NCBI RefSeq assembly: GCF_013391765.2
Contig: NZ_JACBGI020000028.1
Span: 1-32,263 of the forward strand
Source: Thiomicrorhabdus heinhorstiae
Lineage (GTDB): Bacteria; Pseudomonadota; Gammaproteobacteria; Thiomicrospirales; Thiomicrospiraceae
Direction: 5' to 3'
Length of the DNA: 32,263 nt
Shown: in pieces, positions 25,785-32,263 of the stretch
Numbering within the stretch: the stretch's first letter is position 1
How the letters are laid out: the number at the start of each line of letters is the position of its first letter
The notes under the pieces: generated by a model
Database searches by the model: none
What the model was told of the DNA's origin: nothing
Seen by the model: only the letters and a program-made list of their open reading frames with translations
Made by a program: the position numbers and the translations under genes

Positions 25785-27083
25785 ATGCAGCAATCTGAAT
25801 TAGATTTTATTAATACGTTACGCCAGTCCTCGCGCTATATCGAAGAACATCGCGGAAAAACCTGTGTCATCTATCTTCCAGGCACCTTACTGGCCGCACC
25901 GGACTCTCTGAAACAGCTCGGGAGCGATATCGGATTACTGCATCATCTCGGCTTGAAAATCGTTTTAGTCATGGGAGCAACCCAACAGATTGACTCAGCC
26001 TTAAACAGAGCCGGAGTCGAATGGCAAACCCATCGTGATGTCCGCATCACCTCTATCGAGATGCTGGATATTTTCCAACAAACGATCGGACAGGTACGCA
26101 GCCAGCTGGAAGCGGTTTTCAGTCAGGCCAGCGCTTTATTATCCAACCCGGTCACCATCGTTTCCGGCAACTGGGTGATCGCTCAGCCTAAAGGCGTCAT
26201 CGACGGCATCGATTTCCAACATACCGGCAAGCTGCGCAAAATCGATCACAAAGGCATTTCCGCCTGTCTCGATAGCGGACAGATCGTTTTGCTGACGCCC
26301 TTAGCCTATTCTTTGACCGGCGAAGTCTTCAATCTCAATACGTTGGAGCAAACCTGCGAAGTGGCCAATGCGCTCAAAGCTGACAAGTTAATGATCTATG
26401 CCAAACCGGAACAACTACAGAAACTGCCGAAGCAGATGAGCATTCCCGAACTGCGCCAACTTATCAAACAGCTCGAAGATTCCGAACAAAAACATCTGCT
26501 TCAACAAATCGACCTGAGCAATCAGTTCATTAAACGAGTACATATTTTGGACGAACGCGATCCGAGCGCTCTGCTAATGGAACTATTCAGCCGAGACGGT
26601 TGCGGAACCCTGATCTTTAGCGATCGCTATCACCAGCTGCGCCCGGCGCATATTGAAGATGTCGGCGGAATTTTGGAACTGATTTCACCACTGGAAGAAC
26701 AGGGAGTGCTAGTTAAACGTTCCCGCGAGCGTCTGGAACTGGAGATCGAAAACTTCCTGCTTCTAGAGAGAGATCAGACGATTATCGGCTGTGCCGCCAT
26801 CTATCCGCACGAAAATAATATGGGCGAGCTTGCCTGCCTTGCCGTGCATGCGGATTACCGTGGTCAGGAGTTGGGTGAACAACTGCTCAAAGCCATTGAA
26901 GTCAAAGCCCTCAAACAAGGGATCGAGTCACTGTTTTTACTGACAACTCACACTCATCACTGGTTTATCGAGCACGGTTTTAGTTTAAAAACCGTCGAAG
27001 ACCTGCCAAGCGAGCGTCAATCGCTCTATAATTTAAAAAGACAATCCAAAGTTCTAATCAAACCGTTGTCTACCGACAACTAA
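25785..27083 (+). CDS. argA: N-acetylglutamate synthase ArgA
   Basis: ArgA makes N-acetylglutamate, the first arginine-pathway intermediate. It has an N-terminal amino-acid-kinase-like domain (VIYLPGTLLA, about 1-290) that usually binds arginine as feedback inhibitor, and a C-terminal GNAT domain with LACLAVHADYRGQELGEQLLKAIE. I start at the ATG at 25785 (432 residues, MQQSELDF). A TTG at 25764 would add 7 residues but lies only about 6 bases after the predicted transcription start and has no ribosome site. It is followed by rnt after 10 bases. Confidence 0.94.
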   Translation: MQQSELDFINTLRQSSRYIEEHRGKTCVIYLPGTLLAAPDSLKQLGSDIGLLHHLGLKIVLVMGATQQIDSALNRAGVEWQTHRDVRITSIEMLDIFQQTIGQVRSQLEAVFSQASALLSNPVTIVSGNWVIAQPKGVIDGIDFQHTGKLRKIDHKGISACLDSGQIVLLTPLAYSLTGEVFNLNTLEQTCEVANALKADKLMIYAKPEQLQKLPKQMSIPELRQLIKQLEDSEQKHLLQQIDLSNQFIKRVHILDERDPSALLMELFSRDGCGTLIFSDRYHQLRPAHIEDVGGILELISPLEEQGVLVKRSRERLELEIENFLLLERDQTIIGCAAIYPHENNMGELACLAVHADYRGQELGEQLLKAIEVKALKQGIESLFLLTTHTHHWFIEHGFSLKTVEDLPSERQSLYNLKRQSKVLIKPLSTDN

Positions 27084-27093
27084 AGCTAGATTC

Positions 27094-27702
27094 ATGAGTC
27101 ATGTGACCCACATTAAGGACCGCTTTCGCGGATTTCTTCCGGTTGTTGTCGATGTCGAAACAGCCGGTTTTAACGCAGATACCGACGCCCTTCTGGAAAT
27201 GGCCGTTGTTACCTTGCAGATGAACTCTCAGGGCAAGCTGCAGCGCAAAGCGACCTACGATCAGAATATCCTGCCGTTTCCCGGTGCCAATATCGAAGAA
27301 AGCGCTCTGAAATTCATCGGCATGGAAGATCCTTTCCACCCGTTTCGCGGTGCGGTCGGCGAGAAGCAAGCTCTGCAAGCACTCTTCGCACCGATCAATC
27401 AGGAATTAAAAGCCACCGGCTGTAATCGGGCAATTCTGGTCGGGCACAATGCCTTTTTCGACCTGAATTTCGTGCTCAAGGCAGCAGAACGCTGCCGCAT
27501 CAAATCCCCTTTCCACCAGTTCAGTACTTTCGATACGGTGTCACTTGCCGGTCTGGCTTATGGACAAACCGTACTGGCCAAGGCGGTGGAGAAAGCCGGA
27601 ATCCCTTGGGATAACAAGATGGCGCACTCGGCCGTTTACGACACTGAAAAAACCGCCGACCTCTTCTGCCAAATCGTCAATCAATGGCCACTCAGCTATT
27701 GA
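27094..27702 (+). CDS. rnt: Ribonuclease T
   Basis: RNase T is a 3'-5' exoribonuclease that trims tRNAs and other stable RNAs. The 202 residues have all DEDDh motifs: VVDVETAGF (Asp20, Glu22), VGHNAFFDLNF, and HSAVYDTEKTA near the C-terminus. The start MSHVTHIKDRFRGFLPVVVD matches the family. The ribosome site is weak, and the gene begins 10 bases after argA, so coupled translation is likely. Confidence 0.95.
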   Translation: MSHVTHIKDRFRGFLPVVVDVETAGFNADTDALLEMAVVTLQMNSQGKLQRKATYDQNILPFPGANIEESALKFIGMEDPFHPFRGAVGEKQALQALFAPINQELKATGCNRAILVGHNAFFDLNFVLKAAERCRIKSPFHQFSTFDTVSLAGLAYGQTVLAKAVEKAGIPWDNKMAHSAVYDTEKTADLFCQIVNQWPLSY

Positions 27703-27722
27703 AGCCTAAGAAACCGAGCTAT

Positions 27723-27751
27723 AAAAAAAGCGCCTTTATTGGGCGCTTTTT
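27723..27751. terminator. Bidirectional intrinsic terminator between rnt and grxD
   Basis: AAAAAGCGCC pairs with GGCGCTTTTT around a 7-base loop (27725-27751), with T runs on both strands. It separates the convergent rnt and grxD. Confidence 0.92.
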
Positions 27752-27782
27752 GCTTTTCAGGAGGAGAAAAACTGAGAATTTC

Positions 27783-28142
27783 TTAGGCTTTTTTCTCGGC
27801 AAACTTGGCGTTCGCCGCTGCCATCATCTCTTTCAACTCACCGGCTTCAGCCAATTCTAAAGTGATATCGCAACCACCTTGCAATTCACCGTCGATATAT
27901 AACTGCGGGAAAGTCGGCCAGTCCTGATATTTAGGCAGGTGTTCGAAAATCATTGCATCCGCCAAAACGTTTACGAAAGCGAACTTTTCACCTGTGTCCG
28001 CCAAAGCCTGAGAAGCACGGCTTGAAAAACCGCAAGACGGCATTTGCGGGGTCCCTTTCATATACAAAACAACCGGGTTGTTGGTTACCTGGCTGTGAAT
28101 ACGGTCCAAAGTTTCTTGAACGGCAGGATCTTGATTCTGCAT
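27783..28142 (-). CDS. grxD: Monothiol glutaredoxin (Grx4 type)
   Basis: Grx4-type glutaredoxins bind a 2Fe-2S cluster with glutathione and BolA and act in iron-sulfur delivery. The 119 residues contain the monothiol motif CGFS at 37-40 within KGTPQMPSCGFSSRA, the WPTFPQLYIDGELQGGCDI segment, and a Lys/Ala-rich C-terminus. AAAAGGAATT precedes the ATG. No bolA is next to it. It is convergent with rnt. Confidence 0.95.
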   Translation of the reverse strand: MQNQDPAVQETLDRIHSQVTNNPVVLYMKGTPQMPSCGFSSRASQALADTGEKFAFVNVLADAMIFEHLPKYQDWPTFPQLYIDGELQGGCDITLELAEAGELKEMMAAANAKFAEKKA

Positions 28143-28253
28143 AGTGAATTCCTTTTTTAGATAAAACGGTAAAAACCCGACTATTTTACTAGGTTATATT
28201 TAAAAAATACAGCGCTTCGATATATTTCCGAGAGCAACAACGAAAGCAACGAA

Positions 28254-30077
28254 TTATAACGTCTTGTCGACATGCTTCTGCAGCCAGAACTCCAGCAAAG
28301 CGGCATGCCATAGCTTGGAACCCTGGATCGCCGTAAAGGCATTCTCCGCTTCCGGGTTATCCAATAACTCCTGCAGTTTTTGCGGATTGAAAATGCCGCG
28401 AGCTTGAGCTTGCGGCGAAGTCAGCAAGCCTTTCATAAACTCATAAAACTCGCCACGGACATATTTCAGTGCCGGCATCGGGAAAGCGACTTTAGGGCGA
28501 TCGATAATTTCATCCGGTACAATGCCGCGACCGATCGCTTTTAAAATATGTTTCCCGCCGGTTTTCATCTGCGGAGGCGCAGCCATCGCCCACTCGACCA
28601 AACGATGATCCAAAAACGGCACGCGCGCTTCCAGGCCCCAGGCCATGGTCATGTTATCGACGCGTTTTACCGGATCGTCAACGATCAGAGTCGTTACATC
28701 CAGACGCAAAACCTGATCCAGGAACTCGTCCGCTTCCTCTTCCGTCAGATGGTCACCGACATACGCGCTGGTGACATCCTCGACATGGTATTGCGGATTA
28801 ATCACTTCAAGCCATTCTTGGTGACTGCGATCAAAATAATAAGGTGCAAACGCTTTTAAGGCCGCATCGACATCTTGCGGATCGATACCGCGTCCCGCTT
28901 CGGCCATCAGCGGATACCAGAAATAACCGCCGAAGACTTCATCCGCTCCCTGCCCGGACATGACCACTTTCACATCCTGCGAAACCTGTTCAGACAGCAG
29001 ATAAAACGCAATGGCATCCTGCCCGACCATCGGCTCCGCCATGGCTTCGACCGCTTCATGCAAACGCGGCAAAACGGTTTCATTGGAGATATGGTATTTC
29101 TTGTGATCGGTCTGGTAACGCTCGACCACCAAATCGGAAAACTCGAACTCATTGCCTTTTTCTTCAGGCGCGTCTTCAAAACCGATCGAGAAGGTCTTGA
29201 TGTTTTTCACACCGGCTTCCGCCAGCATCGCCACCAACAGGCTGGAATCCAATCCGCCGGACAACAAAACACCGACCGGAACATCCGCCGCCGTCAAACG
29301 CTTATGCACCGCTTCTTTTAAACGACGGTGAATGCCGTCAACCCATTCCTGTTCGTTCTGCGGCGCGGCCTCGCCGTCGAATTCTACACCGGTCGGTCTC
29401 TGCGCCTTCAGATGCCAGTAACGTTTCTTAAAAATCTGCCCGTCCGGATTGACGATCATCCAATGACCGGGTTCCAATTTGCGAATGCCTTTCAGAATCG
29501 TATGCGGTGCCGGAATAACCGCATGTAAAGTCAGCTGATGATGCAAACCGACCGGATCGATCGAAGTATCGATATCGCCGTGTGCCAACAGCGCTTGAGT
29601 ATTGGAAGCGAACTTCAAACCGCCATCCAGCAGCGAGTAATACAAAGGCTTGATTCCCATGCGATCACGGGCAATCAACAGTTGGTGGTGATCGTCGTCC
29701 CAGATAGCAAAGGCAAACATCCCTTCAAAGCGCTGCACGCATTCCATGCCCCACTGACGATAGGCTTTTAGGATGACTTCGGTGTCCGAATGCGACTTGA
29801 ACTCGTGGCCAAGTTCGATCAGAGCATCGCGCAACTCGACGTAGTTGTAGATACAACCGTTAAATACCAGACTCAGTTCTGAATCCAGCATCGGCTGATG
29901 ACCTCCGTCGGAAAGATCGATGATCGACAGACGCTTATGACCCAGCCCGACGTGACCGTCCAACCAGATACCTTCGTCGTCCGGACCGCGTCGCTGCATC
30001 TCATCCAACATCGGACGCAAACGTTCGGCCGAGGCCTTCTGACCGTCAAAATAGATCTCACCGCAAATTCCGCACAT
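28254..30077 (-). CDS. Asparagine-synthase-family amidotransferase, probably N-acetylglutaminylglutamine (NAGGN) type
   Basis: The 607 residues have an N-terminal glutaminase domain with nucleophile Cys2 (MCGICGEIYFDGQ), RGPDDEG and FNGCIYNY. The C-terminal ATP-pyrophosphatase domain carries LLSGGLDSS at about 270-278 and SGQGADEVFGGY. Overall text (MCGICGE start, LHHQLTLHAVIPAPHTILKGIRKLEPGHW) fits the NAGGN amidotransferase branch, which amidates N-acetylglutaminylglutamate to the osmolyte NAGGN, rather than general AsnB. In other bacteria its partner ligase/acetyltransferase gene is adjacent; here neighbours are grxD and coaE. A plain asparagine synthetase is the alternative. Confidence 0.72.
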   Translation of the reverse strand: MCGICGEIYFDGQKASAERLRPMLDEMQRRGPDDEGIWLDGHVGLGHKRLSIIDLSDGGHQPMLDSELSLVFNGCIYNYVELRDALIELGHEFKSHSDTEVILKAYRQWGMECVQRFEGMFAFAIWDDDHHQLLIARDRMGIKPLYYSLLDGGLKFASNTQALLAHGDIDTSIDPVGLHHQLTLHAVIPAPHTILKGIRKLEPGHWMIVNPDGQIFKKRYWHLKAQRPTGVEFDGEAAPQNEQEWVDGIHRRLKEAVHKRLTAADVPVGVLLSGGLDSSLLVAMLAEAGVKNIKTFSIGFEDAPEEKGNEFEFSDLVVERYQTDHKKYHISNETVLPRLHEAVEAMAEPMVGQDAIAFYLLSEQVSQDVKVVMSGQGADEVFGGYFWYPLMAEAGRGIDPQDVDAALKAFAPYYFDRSHQEWLEVINPQYHVEDVTSAYVGDHLTEEEADEFLDQVLRLDVTTLIVDDPVKRVDNMTMAWGLEARVPFLDHRLVEWAMAAPPQMKTGGKHILKAIGRGIVPDEIIDRPKVAFPMPALKYVRGEFYEFMKGLLTSPQAQARGIFNPQKLQELLDNPEAENAFTAIQGSKLWHAALLEFWLQKHVDKTL

Positions 30078-30198
30078 GCTTATTACCGCCGCAATTAAAT
30101 TTGAATTTGCCTATTTTAACGGTTTTTCAGGTAAATTTTTATGTTCCCCGAACCGCTAAGGGTAAAATTAAACAGGTTTTTAAAAACGTCGTGGAATT

Positions 30199-30843
30199 AT
30201 GCCAACAGAGAATAAAATCACAGTCATCGGTTTAACCGGCGGTATCGGCTGCGGTAAATCGACATTTTGCGATTTAATGGCAGAACACGGTGTCGCCCAT
30301 ATCGATACCGATCAGATCGCCCGTTTGGTTGTTGAACCCGGCAGCGATGGCTTACAAATGGTTGTCGAAGCCTTTGGTGAAGGCGTTCTTAATCAAGATA
30401 AAACCCTCAATCGCCAAGCTTTGCGACAACTAATTTTCGCCGATGCAAAAGACCAGAGCGGGCGTGAACGGCTCGAAGCGATTCTGCACCCGTTGATCCA
30501 GCAGGAAACCGAACGGCAGATTCGCCAGTATCAGGAAAATCCAAACTACCGACAGCCATTACTGCTGGTCGCTATTCCGCTTTTAGTGGAAGGCATTCTA
30601 AAGCGCGGCCATCCACCATCCTATATTGATGAAATCTGGGTTTTGGATTGCAGCGAAGAGACACAAATTACCCGCGCCAGCCAACGTGACGGCGCAACCA
30701 TCGAACAGATTAAAACCATTCTGGCCAATCAGGCCTCCCGCCAGCAGCGCCGCCAATATGCCGATAAAATGATCGATAACGACCAAGATCTTGCCCACCT
30801 GCAAAAACAGGTCGAGCAATTGTTAATTGAATTCAACGCCTAA
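30199..30843 (+). CDS. coaE: Dephospho-CoA kinase
   Basis: CoaE phosphorylates dephospho-CoA in the last step of CoA synthesis. The 214 residues have the P-loop GGIGCGKST (14-22), HIDTDQIARLVVEPG, and the lid region with LLVAIPLLVEG and TRASQRDG. GTGGAA lies just upstream of the ATG. In many proteobacteria coaE is next to pil genes; here it is alone and divergent from the amidotransferase. Confidence 0.95.
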   Translation: MPTENKITVIGLTGGIGCGKSTFCDLMAEHGVAHIDTDQIARLVVEPGSDGLQMVVEAFGEGVLNQDKTLNRQALRQLIFADAKDQSGRERLEAILHPLIQQETERQIRQYQENPNYRQPLLLVAIPLLVEGILKRGHPPSYIDEIWVLDCSEETQITRASQRDGATIEQIKTILANQASRQQRRQYADKMIDNDQDLAHLQKQVEQLLIEFNA

Positions 30844-30850
30844 AAACAAA

Positions 30851-30875
30851 AAAGCCCGTGAAAACGGGCTTTTTT
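30851..30875. terminator. Bidirectional intrinsic terminator between coaE and the hydrolase gene
   Basis: AAAGCCCGT (30851-30859) pairs with ACGGGCTTT (30864-30872) around a GAAA tetraloop, with T runs on both strands. It serves both convergent genes. Confidence 0.93.
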
Positions 30876-30890
30876 GACTAAAGAATCGAA

Positions 30891-31781
30891 TTATTCCTGA
30901 ATAAACTCGACTGATTTACTCACCAAATCTTCGGCATAGAAATCCAGAAAGAAATGATCGGCATCTTCAACCGTATCGAATTTCACCAACTCATTATCGA
31001 CACTTTGCATTTTTTCCGCCAAATCGGAAACCACATCATCCGCCGTACCGACAATTACCAGCGTCGGATAGTGCGCCCTTTTCAACAAGGTTGGCGTATC
31101 CATACGCGGTTCGTCTTTGTAATAACTGACAAACGCCGAGGCCGACACCTTAGTATCTTTACAATACAACAGATCGGTGTGCTCCATTAGAGTGTCACCC
31201 TTGCCTTCCTTAACCAGAGCTTCGGCTTTCTGCAGAATCACCTTCGGATCACGATTATAACGCTTCTGATAATCTTCCAGTTCGCTGGCGTAATCCCAAG
31301 TTGCCGGCGCAATCAATACCACTTTTTGAATGACCGGGTCCTGATGTTCAACGCTGAACCACGCAGTCTGGTTCCCGCCGCGCGAATGCCCCATTAAGAT
31401 AACCTGAGTCGCACCTTTGGCTTTCAACCAGTTTAACCAAAAACCGATCTCTTTCATTGCATCTTCGTGATGATGGGTTTGCGGCAAAGAACAATCCACT
31501 TCACCATGACGATCATTGACGTTAAGACTTAAATTCGGAGCCAGAGAGCTGATTCCGTTCTCGGCCAACAGCTTTTGAATATTGCGATAAGTTTCACGGC
31601 CGTTGTGCGTGGTAGTTCCGTGGGTCAACAACACCACATTACCGGAAAAATCCTGATCCGGAGCCATGACCAGATTAGCATTGACGGTTAAATTATTAAA
31701 TTTTTCCTTCACCTCTTCCGCCTGCGCAGAGGTAAAAACAAACAACGCCGTTAAGGTTAACAAGGAGGCAAGTTTTTTCAT
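30891..31781 (-). CDS. Secreted alpha/beta hydrolase, substrate unknown
   Basis: The 296 residues start with a Sec signal peptide (MKKLASLLTL..., cleavage after AQA 21). An alpha/beta-hydrolase fold follows: LLTHGTTTHN (oxyanion region), nucleophile elbow GHSRGG with Ser133, acidic residue in VGTADDVV (Asp248 or Asp249), and His276 in DADHFF. All three catalytic residues are present, so it should be active in the periplasm. The mature chain has two Cys (97 and 207) that could form a disulfide. GAGGAA precedes the ATG. Family relatives include esterases and peptidase-like hydrolases; I cannot assign a substrate. Confidence 0.85.
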   Translation of the reverse strand: MKKLASLLTLTALFVFTSAQAEEVKEKFNNLTVNANLVMAPDQDFSGNVVLLTHGTTTHNGRETYRNIQKLLAENGISSLAPNLSLNVNDRHGEVDCSLPQTHHHEDAMKEIGFWLNWLKAKGATQVILMGHSRGGNQTAWFSVEHQDPVIQKVVLIAPATWDYASELEDYQKRYNRDPKVILQKAEALVKEGKGDTLMEHTDLLYCKDTKVSASAFVSYYKDEPRMDTPTLLKRAHYPTLVIVGTADDVVSDLAEKMQSVDNELVKFDTVEDADHFFLDFYAEDLVSKSVEFIQE

Positions 31782-31925
31782 TTTTCATTTCCTCAAAATC
31801 AATATCGGAGACTTCCGACATCGCTATCTTAGCGGTAAATTCTGACAGGACAAAGCATTATTTTCTGCTCGCTACCCGCCCAGAAGAACTCTAAATTTTC
31901 CCCTTAACAATCAGATATTTACAGA

Positions 31926-32090
31926 TCATAAAAACCACAAACCGGAAAGTACTTCAATCTCATGCATTCCATACTTTTTTCGAATGAAATAAACCTCTTC
32001 ACCCATCTGATATACAACGTACTTCCTACAAAAACGACCTAAATAAATGCTCTCTTTGAACAAATCTAAAAAACCAAATTTCGGAGCCAT
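31926..32090 (-). CDS. Possible small protein of 54 residues, unknown
   Basis: An ATG at 32090 opens a 54-codon frame reading MAPKFGFLDLFKESIYLGRF and ending GLWFL before a TGA. An in-frame stop two codons upstream fixes the start. Composition is aromatic and basic (FCRKYVVYQMGEEVYFIRKK) and looks protein-like rather than low-complexity, but no Shine-Dalgarno is evident. I do not recognise it. It could equally be chance in AT-rich DNA. Confidence 0.3.
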   Translation of the reverse strand: MAPKFGFLDLFKESIYLGRFCRKYVVYQMGEEVYFIRKKYGMHEIEVLSGLWFL

Positions 32091-32200
32091 AATTTATGCC
32101 GTATAAAATTCAACAACTCCAATATAAATATAGTAAATTCAATACATTACTTAATTTTAGATTACTAAATAACTATATAAAACTGCGAGCAAAACAGTGA

Positions 32201-32230
32201 TTGACATACGCAATATCTAGCATTTAGGAT
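32201..32230 (+). promoter_or_regulatory. Promoter-like sequence reading off the right edge
   Basis: A consensus TTGACA (32201-32206) is followed after 18 bases by TAGGAT (32225-32230), a 4-of-6 match to the -10 consensus. If real it drives a gene beyond the contig end. Confidence 0.35.
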
Positions 32231-32250
32231 GTCTAATAATAGTTAAAGCG

Positions 32251-32263
32251 CTGTCTCTTATAC
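32251..32263 (+). other. Residual Tn5/Nextera mosaic-end adapter
   Basis: The last 13 bases CTGTCTCTTATAC equal the first 13 of the 19-base mosaic-end adapter CTGTCTCTTATACACATCT used in transposase-based sequencing libraries. Appearance exactly at the edge indicates untrimmed adapter at a contig end, not genomic sequence. Confidence 0.88.

Larger units (their letters stand above)
31782..32250. other. AT-rich stretch without a firm gene
   Basis: About 470 bases. The first part holds the ribosome site and presumably the promoter of the hydrolase gene. From roughly 31900 on the sequence becomes strongly AT-rich compared with the rest of the window. It contains one 54-codon open frame on the minus strand (31926-32090) and a promoter-like TTGACA on the plus strand near the end. 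I see no repeat family, tRNA or mobile element. Confidence 0.6.

Noticed and set aside
1-32263. CRISPR array, tRNA, insertion sequence or prophage
   Set aside because: I saw no regularly spaced repeats, cloverleaf genes, transposase or phage genes on either strand.

Overview
The window reads as about 32 kb of chromosome from a sulfur-oxidising gammaproteobacterium. The Thiomicrospira/Hydrogenovibrio/Thiomicrorhabdus group is the best guess. That rests on a periplasmic thiosulfate-oxidation operon in the order soxX-Y-Z-A with no soxB or soxCD beside it, a tusA-dsrE2 sulfur-carrier pair, and otherwise typical gammaproteobacterial gene order. Coding density is high, and I see no tRNA, rRNA, insertion sequence, prophage or CRISPR array.

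Layout. Positions 51-3917: one very large FAD/iron-sulfur dehydrogenase. Positions 4021-13640, all minus strand: trmJ-cysE-iscR-iscA-ndk-rlmN-rodZ-like-hisS-yfgM-bamB-der. This is the ancestral gammaproteobacterial neighbourhood, but with notable gaps: iscS, iscU, hscB, hscA, fdx and iscX are absent between iscR/iscA and ndk, pilF is absent, and ispG plus the C-terminal domain of RodZ are absent before hisS. suhB (13762-14565) diverges from trmJ, as in other gammaproteobacteria. Positions 14589-18102, minus strand: holD-like, rimI, leuA and pssA. Positions 18288-19071: dsrE2 and tusA, divergent from the periplasmic protease gene bepA (19264-20757). Positions 20943-23128: soxXYZA, with a palindrome-rich upstream region, an intercistronic hairpin before soxA and a strong terminator. 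Positions 23419-25685: terB-like and ilvD, divergent from argA and rnt (25785-27702). Positions 27783-30077: a monothiol glutaredoxin and an asparagine-synthase-family amidotransferase that looks like the N-acetylglutaminylglutamine (NAGGN) type. Positions 30199-31781: coaE and a secreted alpha/beta hydrolase. The last 480 bases are AT-rich with no firm gene.

How the genes work together. SoxXA would attach thiosulfate to the C-terminal Cys of SoxY held in SoxYZ; SoxB and SoxCD must be encoded elsewhere. TusA and DsrE2 handle sulfane sulfur in the cytoplasm. IscR, IscA and monothiol glutaredoxin are iron-sulfur regulation and carrier parts without the Isc scaffold and desulfurase, so another assembly system (for example Suf) is implied. 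Der, BamB and YfgM serve ribosome and envelope biogenesis; LeuA, IlvD, ArgA and CysE are amino-acid biosynthesis.

The final 13 bases (32251-32263) match the start of the Tn5/Nextera mosaic-end adapter, so the right edge is probably a contig end with residual adapter rather than genomic DNA. I did not find a clearly new multi-gene system. The most interesting signals are the collapsed isc island with a preserved IscR operator, the divergent HolD, the three palindromes upstream of sox, and the unpartnered NAGGN-type amidotransferase.
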